Notes: generated by a model not told the origin, from the letters alone. A DNA stretch of 64,000 bases from Inonotus obliquus (GCA_032164295.1 JAJHTX010000001.1:434001-498000), one strand, 5' to 3'. Numbered from the stretch's first letter, positions 12,332 to 23,896 are shown. Numbers and translations: made by a program.

Positions 12332-12527
12332 GAATGGCTAAGGAAGTAAATTGAACATGTCAAATCAACATGCCCTCGTCAATGTTACTTAATACTTGAC
12401 GCGTCCTGTCACGTCTGCACGTGATCGATTCGTGTAGCTTTTATGCCTAATTGGGAATCTGAAGGGGTTCTCCAAGTCTGGCGTTGCCGCCCATAGATTT
12501 GTACTCTTACGCATAAACATCGCAAAA
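12332..12527. promoter_or_regulatory. Bidirectional promoter with MCB box and E-box
   Basis: Only 196 bp separate the divergent start codons of BRCA2 and the HAT2/MSI1 gene. The region carries ACGCGT at 12399-12404, the MluI cell-cycle box bound by MBF in fungi, and CACGTG at 12418-12423, an E-box. An MCB site fits S-phase expression of a recombination gene and a histone-handling gene. The sites are seen in the sequence; the regulation is inferred. Confidence 0.5.
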
Positions 12528-14402
<1,875 letters not shown>

Positions 14403-14581
14403 ATTCCGTTGTGCAGTCCGGTATATATCCATTACGAATATCTGGAGGCAATTGCGCGTCATATTTACATCGTGCTGCAAGAGGCTTCACAGAGACCACT
14501 GGCAGCCCTGTATTCCCCCACAACAATCTGTGCGGTACTAAAAAGAAGGCGGGAATAGTCAAGTACTGGGATGGTTCCGAA

Positions 14582-14892
14582 TCATAAGAATAAGAGTCTT
14601 GCGAGCTCGAATAGGACTAAAGAAACGAGACTCTGTCAGCATACACGATCGACATTAATAAAACGAGGATATCACCTCCTCCGCATACAACGAAAATAAT
14701 TACACCAAGTACCCAGAGTGGGATAGGGCTCTGTTTTGCGAGGCGCTCCTGGCGCGACGGTTTGGTTGGCTTTCTACCTTCTCGTGCCGCTTTAGCGAAG
14801 CTCGCGTTTTTCTGACGCAGCTCGTGCTGGGTCGGCTAGTTATGAAACAAAGGTTGGTTTGAGTCAGGTACTAAGGGCGCGGGGCATACCAT
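14582..14892 (-). CDS. YSY6: RAMP4/SERP1-type stress-associated ER protein
   Basis: Three exons on the minus strand, 14892-14890, 14835-14676 and 14616-14582, give 65 residues. The first coding exon is the ATG alone, followed at once by a 54-nt intron (GTATGC...CTAG). The body PTQHELRQKNASFAKAAREG, then KPSRQERLAKQSPIPLWVLG and a single C-terminal membrane helix ending CGG-VLFELARLLFL, matches RAMP4/Ysy6, a tail-anchored protein next to the Sec61 channel that protects new membrane proteins during ER stress. Reading through the second intron instead of splicing it would replace the conserved FEL end with an unrelated tail, which supports the splice. It was too short and too fragmented for single-frame ORF calling. 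Confidence 0.88.
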
Positions 14893-15056
14893 GGTAGTAC
14901 GAGAGTAAGATGTTTGACGCTCTCTGAAAGTTTGGACGTGTCACCCTCGACGTGGCACGCTTATTATAACGAGCTGATTGCTTAATTGGTGCCGTCGATC
15001 ATCTGGTTACGATCGACGGTATCTTTCCTCAACTTGCACTTTCTCCAACTTGGTTG
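14893..15056. promoter_or_regulatory. Divergent promoter with paired ACGTG sites and an inverted repeat
   Basis: The 164 bp between the RAMP4/YSY6 and BMT5 starts hold two ACGTG cores, at 14936-14940 and 14950-14954 (the second within GACGTGGC), 14 bp apart. ACGTG is the core of UPR elements bound by Hac1/XBP1-type bZIP factors, and RAMP4 is a known stress-induced gene in other eukaryotes. A perfect 9-bp inverted repeat, CCGTCGATC and GATCGACGG with a 10-nt loop, lies at 14992-15019, closer to BMT5. Function is inferred. Confidence 0.4.
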
Positions 15057-16171
15057 ATGGCGAAGAAAACAAGTCTCAAAGCTACACTGGCTTCTCAGCA
15101 ACATCGCTTGCAGAAGAACGCAAAAGTAATAGAGGCAGCTCAAAAGGCTCAGAAACAGCATGCACCAGGCTCGTCGAGAAGAAAGTCTGGCCCTAGTACC
15201 CCAAAGTCATCAAACAATGCCTCGGGCATGCGAAAGTCAACAATGCCCTTTCAGCCGACGGATACCATCCTACTCATCGGGGAGGGCAACTTCTCATTCT
15301 CCAGAGCGCTTCTATCTCAACCCACTTTGCGATACCTACCTCCAAGGAATGTAACTGCAACCGCATACGACTCGGAAGAAACGTGCTATAGCAAGTATCC
15401 TGATGCGCAGCCGATTGTCGATGAGCTGCGGAAAATAGGAGCGGAAGTCATATTCTCCGTAGATGCAACCGCGTTGGAACGGTGTAAGCAATTGAAAGGA
15501 CGACGATGGGATCGAGTAGTTTGGAACTTTCCGCATGCTGGTGAGCTTTCATGAGTGTTGCTACTTATCCATGACATTGTTCGAACCAAATTGTTAGGGA
15601 AGGGAATTACGGATCAGAACCGCAACATCCTTGCCAATCAGATGCTCCTGCTGGGGTTCCTGAAATCGGTTTCATTGTTTCTCGCAACCGGCCCAGTCCC
15701 ATCGGTTCACATCCCGAGGAAAAGGAAGAAAGGCGCGAATGATGATGGTTCAGATGACGAAGAACCTCAATTTCATGATAACGGTGCCACATCCGACGCT
15801 AAAGACTCAACTGGAACTTCCTCGAGAACAATTGATAACACAAAGTACAGAGGAACGGTACTCATCACACTGCGTAACGTTCCGCCTTATACTGAATGGT
15901 ATGATCTCTAACATCTTCATTGAAACAAGAATTTCGTTCTATAGTAATCTTACTATCAAGGAACTTACCAAAGCTCGCAAAGTCTCCCCCGCGACCGGAA
16001 GGAGCTTTAAGCACACAAAACCCAACATACATTCAACTGCGATCGTTCGCATTTTATCGTGACGACTGGCCCAGCTACGAGCATCGCATGACGAAGGGCG
16101 AACGCGCTCACGGGACTGGGACAACGGGCAAGGATGGTGAAGATCGGACATGGGAATTCTGCCTCAAGTAG
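15057..16171 (+). CDS. BMT5: 25S rRNA (uridine-N3)-methyltransferase, BMT5-like
   Basis: Three exons (15057-15540, 15598-15898, 15961-16171) give 331 residues. After a Lys/Gln/Ser-rich N-terminus that looks nucleolar, the Rossmann-like domain opens with ILLIGEGNFSFSRAL (about 80), the motif I of the DUF2431/BMT5 family. It continues with ATAYDSEE, WDRVVWNFPHAGKG and NQMLLLGFLKS, which form the catalytic core. A charged insert (DDGSDDEEP) precedes the C-terminal part TVLITLRNVPPYTEW. Family members methylate one uridine of 25S rRNA at N3 using SAM. The third exon acceptor (AAG at 15958-15960) is preferred over the nearer TAG at 15942-15944 because only it keeps the conserved W-NLPKLA frame. 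The ATG at 15057 follows a TTG, so no upstream ATG competes. Confidence 0.9.
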
Positions 16172-17220
16172 CAATCTACGCTTCTGGCATCTCCGAGCAT
16201 GCGGAAAGTGTTCTTGTGGGTATATTTCCCCATCTCACCTCTAGCCAACGAAATAAATGTATCATCAGAGACTTGGAGACACAACTGGAACCAGTCGGTA
16301 GGGATCTCGAAGAGAAGGGGACCGAGTAGACGTTCTGTTGGCTTCTATTCTAGACCAGATGGCTGAGGACCATTTGGTGTCCTGAAGACAAGTATGCACG
16401 ACCTCGGCGCATCCCTTGCTCGACCAAGCCAGCTAGTGAAGACAACTATCCTATTCCCACTTCCTCATCGATATGCCGCTGCAGATACTGTGAAAGGCTT
16501 ATCAAGGCAGGAGCCCTCTCCGCCTTCCCATAGTCTAGGGCAATGCACCCGAACCATGAGAATGCACTTCATACCATCTCTGTGGTCCTGTAGGAGTTGA
16601 GTCAAGATTGCTTTTGCGAGACCGGCACGCAAACTCGAATGCTTTGCTCGATCACATAAGTTTGCGTTCATTCTTTGCATTTCTGGTTGAGAGACATCTG
16701 TTAGTTGAGCGATACCTGAAGTCCCTTTCTATCACTATCTTCACCTTTACCTACTGAGTCAAAGATAGTACTAGTACCATCACTAGCGATCATTCTATTG
16801 CAAGGACAGATGCCAACTACCGGAAGAGAAGGTAGCCCAGTCCCGCTGGAACAGGTACTGTCCGATCTAAATATATGCCAATCACCAGAGAAACTAGACG
16901 ATTCGGACTCGGAATCACTCAGTCCGAATAGCGATAGCGACAGACAGAAGATGAAGCGTCGACCGGTCAAGCCTGCTGCGCGTAGTCAAGTGCCATGTAG
17001 ACCAGGCCCACAGGCACCGCGAAAACGCCAATCACCCATCAAGCCCACTGGCCCGGGATCAGGCAGCATGAAGGATGGGAAATCATCGCTTAGAAATAAT
17101 GTTGCCGCCCCAGAATCAGGGAAAGCAGGTGCCCCTTTGCACCAAGCAAGGCCTAAGAAGCGGCAAGCAGAAGACGGGGGTACGCCTCCCACTAGAAAGA
17201 AGAAGAAACGAAGCAAATAA
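16150..17220 (+). CDS. Unresolved gene encoding a basic, Ser/Pro-rich protein
   Basis: Downstream of BMT5 the plus strand has protein-like frames that I could not join. One runs from an ATG at 16150 (overlapping the BMT5 stop) with HAESVLVGIFPHL and RDLETQLEPVGRDLEEKG. A second near 16355-16530 has the Cys-rich SICRCRYCERLIKAGAL. The third, 16798-17220, is the clearest: 140 codons starting with acidic DDSDSESLSPNSDSD and ending in a strongly basic PTRKKKKRSK, which looks like a nuclear localisation signal. They may be exons of one nuclear protein or two neighbouring genes. I recognise no family. The stop at 17218-17220 is the firmest boundary. Confidence 0.35.
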
Positions 17221-17499
17221 TCGAGTAGACTGAGAAGCATTTCTGATTACGTAGTCATACTTCAGTCTGGCATGTTTTAGTTACCATAAACTCCTGACAT
17301 AGGGCTAAGGGCACCACCCCAAACGGAGTATAATACAGGACTTTTGCTTAAAATAAGAGCAGGGTGAACAAAGCAATCGCTGTTAGTCTGAGTTATCCTT
17401 CCCCTCTTTGACATTTCAGCCATGCATGGCAAGTTGTTTATGTGGCGGGCGAAGCAGATCCCGCGACGAAATGTTGACTTCAATTCACGCGTCAGACAA
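17221..17499. other. Intergenic, no feature seen
   Basis: This stretch lies between the basic-protein gene and the left edge of the tandem duplication. I see no coding signal or recognised site. Confidence 0.4.
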
Positions 17500-17697
17500 T
17501 ACGCAGCTTGCAGCAGCTCCAACCCCCTACTAATTGTGCTCTTGTACTGAGATATAGACTCGGGACGCTGGTGTACGTGTCTCATCATCGTCTCCGAGCG
17601 AGCAAAACAGGAGAATTACATCAGCCACAGTCCGCAAAGTTATCCTACGTAAGCTTTGCTTTCATCTTTGTGCTTTGGTTTGCATTCGTAGCTGAGG

Positions 17698-17705
17698 GGT
17701 ATAAG
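17698..17705 (+). promoter_or_regulatory. TATA-like box of the unit 1 gene
   Basis: GGTATAAG lies about 145 nt before the ATG at 17849. The equivalent GGTATAAG at 19253-19260 precedes the unit 2 gene, and the sequence between box and ATG (AATAGTTTGA, CCCCAGTCAGC, CTTGCTCTGC) is kept in both units, as expected for a core promoter under selection or a young copy. Confidence 0.45.
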
Positions 17706-17848
17706 AGGGGTGAATAGTTTGAAAGCCCCAGTCAGCGCGTCTTGCTCTGCTTTCTACCCTTACCGAATTTCGACTCGAAGAACTACTAGTACTAGTTGAG
17801 AACGACTCGGAGTTATCAAGCACGTACCCCACACAGTGACGGCTACGA

Positions 17849-18361
17849 ATGTCTCAAAGTAAGGGACAGGTGACCGGTCAGAGACAACCAGCTAGTACTC
17901 CCGGTCCTCATAATTTAATTGACCTCGCACCACATCGGACGCCCCATACCATTGCCAAAGACAATTACGAGGATGCTTGTCTATTCTTCGAAACCGACGG
18001 TAGAGAAAGGACAACAGAAGACATCGCTGCGAGTCTTGCTTTGTTCTACGTTAGTCTTCGTCAATCTCTCTTGGGGTTCGGAGAAGATTGCTCAAAGGTC
18101 GTAGACAAAATTACGAAGGACAAAACTGTAAGCGAAGTCATACTCGAAACTAGTGGCCCCAGAACCTGCAGAAGATGCGTAGACAGCGCGAAAAAATGCG
18201 AAGAAAACCTCATAAAGCTGAAAGACAAGCTAGCTAGATATGCAACTGACGCAACAAAGGTTCCAGACATCGGTTTAAAATCTAAAGAAATTCTTAAAGA
18301 GGTTCTGCAATTGAAGGATATTTATGATCATCACCTCCGTAAACATATCGTTAATAAGTAG
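17849..18361 (+). CDS. Lineage-specific small helical protein, copy 1
   Basis: A single-exon frame of 170 residues with no recognised domain. The N-terminal 35 residues are polar and disordered. The rest is predicted by eye to be helical and charged, with a Cys pair CRRC followed by VDSAKKCEENLIKLKDKL, and the C-terminus YDHHLRKHI. The tandem paralogue at 19380-20072 shares TVSD/E..I, the Cys-rich helix and the DHHxRKHI end, so the shared coding frame is conserved while the N-termini differ. I see no signal peptide or membrane segment. Shared promoter and coding frame argue for a real gene; function unknown. Confidence 0.6.
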   Translation: MSQSKGQVTGQRQPASTPGPHNLIDLAPHRTPHTIAKDNYEDACLFFETDGRERTTEDIAASLALFYVSLRQSLLGFGEDCSKVVDKITKDKTVSEVILETSGPRTCRRCVDSAKKCEENLIKLKDKLARYATDATKVPDIGLKSKEILKEVLQLKDIYDHHLRKHIVNK

Positions 18362-18778
18362 AAGAAAGGAAGTGATCTTGCTACTAGTAGATAACTCTCT
18401 CAAGTTTACTGCAAAAGTAGTACTAGCGTTCTTTCCTTTTTTCATCCTTCCTTAGTACCAAATGTCATCGTACACATGTTAATGTGAAAATGTGTATATT
18501 TGGTCCTGGAGATGGGCTTGCGTGTCATAAATTTGAGGAACAGACTATTGAAAAAGGACAAGAGGAATCTAGATATTATCATAGTAGTAAGAGTTTAAGT
18601 TTTGGCTGTGAGTTTATATACGAGAAAAAAGGAATACGTGTCATTAAGTCTGTATGAATAGCGTGTTAGCTAAAGCTAATGTCAATTCGAATCGAAAGGT
18701 CAGAGTTTGAGAGACAAGAGGAGAACAACTAAAAAAAGACGAAAGGAAATTAAAAAGAAAGTCACTCCAGGTCAGTCA

Positions 18779-18845
18779 TCACCGCCTCTCAGACCCTCGT
18801 CTGGTCCTATCTTCGTCATTACTCGATGATCTCCTTCGTTTTCTA
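18779..18845 (-). pseudogene. Fossil copy of the last FIP1 exon
   Basis: On the minus strand this segment reads KRRRSSSNDEDRTRRGSERR and a TGA, next to the acceptor-like TTTTTTAG. It parallels the true last FIP1 exon at 20508-20574 (KRRSSPSNEEDRIGRGSKRR and TGA). No other FIP1 exon accompanies it, so it cannot be part of a working gene here. It marks how far the 17.5-20.6 kb duplication extended. Confidence 0.7.
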
Positions 18846-18900
18846 AAAAAGCAACAGTCAATTCATTCTTTCGTGTCTATGCTTTATTTCTGTGGTGGAT

Positions 18901-18950
18901 CCGGAAATGGCGCCGATGCTGTGAGCACAACGCGCGAGGGCGGGTACGTG
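18901..18950. repeat. 50-bp fragment of the Rab-GAP gene at the duplication junction
   Basis: This segment matches 24963-25012, inside exon 1 of the TBC-domain gene, at roughly 90% by eye, and keeps its frame (GADA-STT-EGGYV in both). It begins exactly where unit 1 ends and lies before unit 2 begins. Confidence 0.7.
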
Positions 18951-19039
18951 CATGCCCTCGAGGTAAAAAGCTATCGGCAGCTCCCGTGGCACGTGCGCCG
19001 TCGGGTTGTAACACAAAGTTGCACACTGATATCGACGAT

Positions 19040-20640
19040 AGCCACGATACGCAGCTCCGACTCCTACTAATTGTGCCCTTGTACTGATCTGTAGACTCAG
19101 GACGCTAGTGTGTATCTACAGTGTAAGTCTCATCATCGTCTCTGAGAAAAACTAACTGCCCTTGACAAGCTTCTCCCGTACGGCAACAGGAAAGCAAAAT
19201 GGGAGCCTATGTAAGCTTTGCTCTCCTTTTGGTTTGCATTTGTAGTTGAGGGGTATAAGCTCGGAGAGGTGAATAGTTTGACAGCCCCAGTCAGCACGTC
19301 TTGCTCTGCTTTCTACCATTACTGACTCGAAGAACTACAACAAGCACATACCCCATACCAATCACAGCGACAAACACGAATGTCTCAAAATCGGGGGGAA
19401 GCATCTCAAAGATCCGGTGATAATAGACCGACGAGTCGGGGCCGACAGTGCTCGAGAGGTGGAAAGAGAAAGCAATCTCTTTTTCGTAGCAGGTCTAATA
19501 GCAGTTCCAGAAGTCACATTCTGGATGGACACTCTAGCTCGAGGCTGCAACATTCCTCTGGCGAATATAATCAACCTCGAAATGCTTCTGATGAACCCCC
19601 CAGCATGAGGCCGCAACAGTATTCCTTTGACGAAGGTCATCATCTTCAAAAGGCTTGTGAACACTTTGAATCTCTAGGTGAAAATCTAGAAGACATCTCT
19701 ACAGGTCTTGGAGAATTCCATTCTCTTCTTGCGAAGTTTCTATTGGACCTCGAACAATGTAACTCAAAAGTTATAAGAGTAATCACACAACACAATCCTA
19801 CTGTAAGCGATGCTATACACCACGATACTTCCACTACCAAGAAAATCAAGAGGAGAATATTTGGTAGTAAGACCTGCGAATGTTCATCCAAAGCGAAAGA
19901 ATGCGAAAATGATCTCATAAGGCTGAATGACAAGCTACCTGAACATGACAAAGGATTTGACTTTAAAACAATTCTGAAGAAATCTGGTAATTTTTTACGT
20001 AAGGTGGAACAGTTGCAGAAGATTCTTGATCATCACCGCCGTAAGCACATCCATCGGTCAGGTCATGAATGAAGAGGATATGTAGAAGAAAGGAAACAAA
20101 GAAAATCTTGCTAGATAGCTCGGTTCAATTTTACTGCAAGAGTAGTACTTGCGTTCTTTCCTTTTTTCGTCGTTCCCTAGTACCAAGTGTCATTGTATAT
20201 GTGAATGTGATATGGTATTTATTTCGCCCTGGAGGTGTGGGCGTGCGCGTCATAAGCCATAAGCTTGAATAACAGACAGTAGATAAAGAGACAAGTTGAA
20301 ACTTCGAGAGAAGAGTTTTAGTTCAGCTTTGGGTTAGAGAAAATGGAACATGTGTCATTAAGTCTGTATGAATATATATGCCAGCGTCAAGGCAAAAGCT
20401 AATGTCAATTCAAATCGAAAGGGCAGAGTTTGAGAGACAAGAGGAAAGAGAGCAACTATCTGCAAAGGATAAAGGGGAGGAAAGTGATCAGCATTCCAGG
20501 TCAGCCATCACCGCCTCTTAGACCCTCTTCCGATCCTATCCTCCTCATTACTCGGTGAGCTCCTTCGTTTTCTGCTAAAACCAATAAAAGCAACAATAAA
20601 TTAATTCTCTCTTATTCGTGTTTTATTTATGTGGTGGATT
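19040..20640. repeat. Tandem duplication, unit 2
   Basis: This block is the partner of 17500-18900. It is about 200 bp longer, mainly because the coding frame has an Arg/Ser-rich N-terminal insertion. Its right end is joined to the functional FIP1 gene, so this is probably the unit in the original position. Confidence 0.75.
19380..20072 (+). CDS. Lineage-specific small helical protein, copy 2
   Basis: A single-exon frame of 230 residues, paralogous to the 170-residue protein at 17849-18361. The first 80 residues are Arg/Ser-rich (SRGGKRKQSLFRSRSNSSSR) and disordered, and have no equivalent in copy 1. The C-terminal two thirds align, with HNPTVSDAI, the Cys cluster TCECSSKAKECENDLIRL and LDHHRRKHIH. 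The start context ACGAATGTCTCAAA is the same as in copy 1. No known domain, signal peptide or membrane helix. The added basic N-terminus suggests that the two copies differ in location or partner. Function unknown. Confidence 0.6.
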   Translation: MSQNRGEASQRSGDNRPTSRGRQCSRGGKRKQSLFRSRSNSSSRSHILDGHSSSRLQHSSGEYNQPRNASDEPPSMRPQQYSFDEGHHLQKACEHFESLGENLEDISTGLGEFHSLLAKFLLDLEQCNSKVIRVITQHNPTVSDAIHHDTSTTKKIKRRIFGSKTCECSSKAKECENDLIRLNDKLPEHDKGFDFKTILKKSGNFLRKVEQLQKILDHHRRKHIHRSGHE

Positions 20641-23079
20641 AGTACGTACCTAGACTTGCCATCTTCTGGTTCACGATGTCTCTCACGTCTGTCTCTTTCT
20701 CTGTCCCTCTCCTTCTCCCTCTCCCTCTCCCGCTCCCTATCTCTTTCCCTATCACCCCTACTCTCTCTGCCACTTTCTTTCTCCCACTCCCTCTCGCTTG
20801 GTGTCCCGCCACCATCTTTACTCCCTCCACCTCCGTCAGCCCCACCACCATAATTCAGTCCTTCCGAAACCGTCACGCTCACACCTGTATCGCGATCTTT
20901 ATCCTTATACCTCGTCGCGCTCGAGTTTCTCGGACCGGTAGGTACAGGGCGGTTGGGCAAGGATGATAATGCATTTGATCCTCCTCCCACCGTAGCGCTC
21001 CCTATAGCACTTCCTCCTACTCCGGGACCAGGTTGGATACCGACATTGACGCCTCCACCAATTCCTCGTCCACGTCCTATAGGGTAGTTTGAAGTAACTC
21101 GCCCGCTACCTCCGCGTGGTGCAGTTGGTATATTGGCTCCAGCTGGACCACCTCGACCACGGAATGCACTTGGCGTAGAACCGACACGAGGCGGGATAGA
21201 TGTCGACATTGGGACGGGAGGAGTTCCAGCAGAGGTGTCCATGTGTGGATGTTGGTGAGGATGTGGATGTGGATGCATTTGTTGGTTTTGCATGTTTCCG
21301 TCTGGCATCTATAATACATTATTCGCAGTAAGACTAGGAAGTTAGACGCTAGCGAAATAAACACACCTGCATAGGTCCAAAATCAGGACCCATGTTCATA
21401 CCCATACCCATCATCCCAGGAGGTGGCCCACCAGGTAACCCGTCAGGCATCCCGCCGGGTCCCATCTGACCAATTTGCTCAGGCGTCCCGCTCGGTCCAG
21501 CGGGTCCTTGTCCATCCTGCATCATAGGTCCCTGCCCAGGTCCAGGCATCCCAACGTTAACATTCATATCACCATTTATACCCATCCCCATCGGATTACC
21601 CATCCCGACACCCATAGGTCCCATACCAGGCATACCACCCATCTCCGCTGCCATCATTGGATTGATAGGTCCCATTGGGTTCATGCCCACAGGAGGCATC
21701 ATCCCCGGTCCCACACCGACACCCGGAGGCCCATTCGGTCCAGCCCCTCCTCCCATTAACGCGTTCGTTCCCGTCATGACCATCGTACGCGCCTCGGGTG
21801 GGAGCGCAAGGAATTGTTCGTCCGGCATCCCGGCAAAGTTTAATACATTCGTATTGAGCACACCAGCCATCTCACCCATCGTACGTCGACGATAACAATA
21901 AGCCTCCCATGAGATCTCATCAAACCCGTAATTGAACCAGTCACTAATGTCCGCTCCCGGTCGTCTCCAAGGCCTTTCAGCGAGGTTCGTCATGTCGATT
22001 TCAAAGATTGAACGCCCTTCGTATGTACCTGGGACGCTGGGATCGATGTTCGGGTGTGACGGAGGTGCTCGGACAGGCGGAAGTGTGGATGGATCCGGTC
22101 CTTCATCTATTGGAGGCTGCTGGGCAGCTGTTGGTTGGACGGACGACCCGGATACATTGGTTGCAGGGGTTTCGGGAGGAAGTTGTGGAGTTCCAGATTG
22201 ACTGAGTAGACCGGGTAGAGGAGGCTGCTTTACAGCATCCGGAGGAGCTCCTCGTTCGCGAGGAGTGTATTCTGTCGTTAGGTTCGTAGCTGTATGGAAG
22301 TGTAAGACGTAACAGTGAAAATATCAAGTAATTATGCATACCGTGACCCGGTGTAGTTGGTGCAGCGGTACTGGGAGCCCGGGCTTGAACAGGTCTATGT
22401 CCACCTCTTTGGCTTCTGTGTGTCGTTCGGAAAACACTCATAACTACATAATTTCAAGAATTGACTTACCGGAAGTCTAACGAACGCGTGGGCGGCTCGA
22501 GAATGAACTCGATGTCCTGAAAAGAAGATATTAGCTTTTCGGAGCATTGAAAAGAGTAAGATAGCAGAAACGCACCTCATCACTGTCCTCTTCCGCCTCC
22601 TCTTCCTCGTCGCCCTGTTCCTCTGCCTCATCGTCATCCACCTCGATAGCGTCTCCATGGTCTTCGCGTTGTTCACCTTTTTGTTGTTGTTCGTTAGCAT
22701 CAGTAACCTCCGCCGTAGGCTCAGCTCGCGTTTCTTCTTCTACCAATTCTTCCTCGAGATGAGCGATAACACCATTTGTGTGCTTTTCGACTGCGTCCGG
22801 AGGCACGCTGCCGGATGTGAAATTTGAAGCGGTCATCCTAATGAAAACGGACGGATGGACTCACGATATCACTTCTACAACTGACAGAGGGTATCAGCAC
22901 AAGGATAAGTTCGGGGGCGTGTATCATTCTCACCATCTTCCTGTGTTTTTTGGGGAGTAGGTACTGATACGGACACGGTGGAATCACCGTAAAGAAAGGA
23001 ATCCTCATCATCGTCCCTAATTAATTGAACTTAGTCGCTTCTCAGGAAGAACGTTCTCTCATTAGACCGCCTACATCAT
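20508..23079 (-). CDS. FIP1: FIP1-type pre-mRNA polyadenylation factor
   Basis: Nine exons on the minus strand: 23079-23075, 23016-22934, 22874-22865, 22837-22576, 22516-22470, 22415-22342, 22289-21367, 21308-20650, 20574-20508, giving 709 residues. The N-terminus is acidic (DDDEDSFLYGD), then comes a long Glu-rich tract. The Fip1 motif (GRSIFEIDMTNLAERPWRRPG, then DISDWFNYGFDE) is decisive. A Gly/Pro/Met-rich region follows, and a charged tail of Arg/Asp/Glu dipeptides ends in KRRSSPSNEED. Fip1 bridges poly(A) polymerase and the cleavage-polyadenylation factor in the nucleus. Exon 3 is a 10-nt microexon, and exon 1 codes only ATGAT; these two are the weakest parts of the model. The last exon is copied at 18779-18845. 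Confidence 0.9.
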
Positions 23080-23896
23080 TTCTTTGAGATTTCTCTAGAT
23101 TCTTTGTGAACTTTACGGTGGAGGGGCGCGAAGAGTCGCGACTTGAGCGTGTCAAGACTCAGGTCAAGAGCACAAATCCAATTTGTTACCGTTGAAATGG
23201 TCACACGAGTAACAACAGCGTTTGTATTCGTGGGAATATATTTGTCATCCAACTCCCATCCTTTCCGTTTGTCTTCTTCTCTTCCACACGAACAATCAAG
23301 AGGACTCAAAAGTTCGGGCTTGGTCGAGCTCTTCCATCTCCTCGTCCGCGTTCCCGTCCTCGAGAATGACGGACTACGCGAATCTAGCGTATGGGTCTTG
23401 TGTGCCGATGATTACCTGTTCGTTTGTACTCTCCTTTCTAACGGATGCGCTGGAGGTGCTGTCATGGTATTGATGAGCGCCCATGAGGGGTGTCCGGGGA
23501 GAGGAGAATGTGTGTTATCGCATGCGGGACTCTACAAATATCCATGAAGGTATCGGTTGGATGGTGACTGGGCATGTGTGTGCGGAAAAGGCTCACTCAA
23601 CCCACTCAACGGAGTGCTCTGATATTGCGAAGGGGATCCATCTTCAATGGCGTATCCAAGCAGTCTGAGCTCTGGGAGAGTACACGACGGTCGGTCAAGG
23701 CTGAGTGGGCGTAGTAGAGTCGATAGCTGGTTGCAATGAACATAGACATCACGGATGAGCGCAATGGAGAAACGAATAAATTATTTATTTTCTCACGACA
23801 ATACAACTGTCTCGCCGTCACTCGGTTGTCAACCAACCGTGCCATAATATACCAATGTCCGTCTTCTAACACCAACACCCATCTCTCACAGTCTAC
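23080..23896. other. Divergent intergenic region (FIP1 / Rab-GAP)
   Basis: This region of about 0.8 kb holds both upstream regions. A minus-strand frame near 23290-23390 (EDGNADEEMEELDQA) looks slightly coding and could be a missed small exon, but no gene can be built from it. No clear promoter element was identified. Confidence 0.35.

Larger units (their letters stand above)
17500..18900. repeat. Tandem duplication, unit 1
   Basis: This block of about 1.4 kb is the diverged partner of 19040-20640. Aligned landmarks are the left edge CTACTAATTGTGC (17525 and 19065), the TATA region, the start context ACGAATGTCTCAAA, the 3' flank TTCTTTCCTTTTTTC (18429 and 20154) and the right edge ending in GTGGTGGA (about 18897 and 20637). 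The right edge includes a copy of the final FIP1 exon, so the copied unit reached into FIP1. Confidence 0.75.

Noticed and set aside
14617..14675. Unspliced C-terminus of RAMP4/YSY6
   Set aside because: Reading through replaces the conserved FEL-type end; a GT...AG intron with correct phase restores it.
20629..20966. Plus-strand Ser/Leu/Pro-rich frames opposite FIP1
   Set aside because: Shadow of the Arg/Glu/Asp repeat tail of FIP1 on the minus strand.
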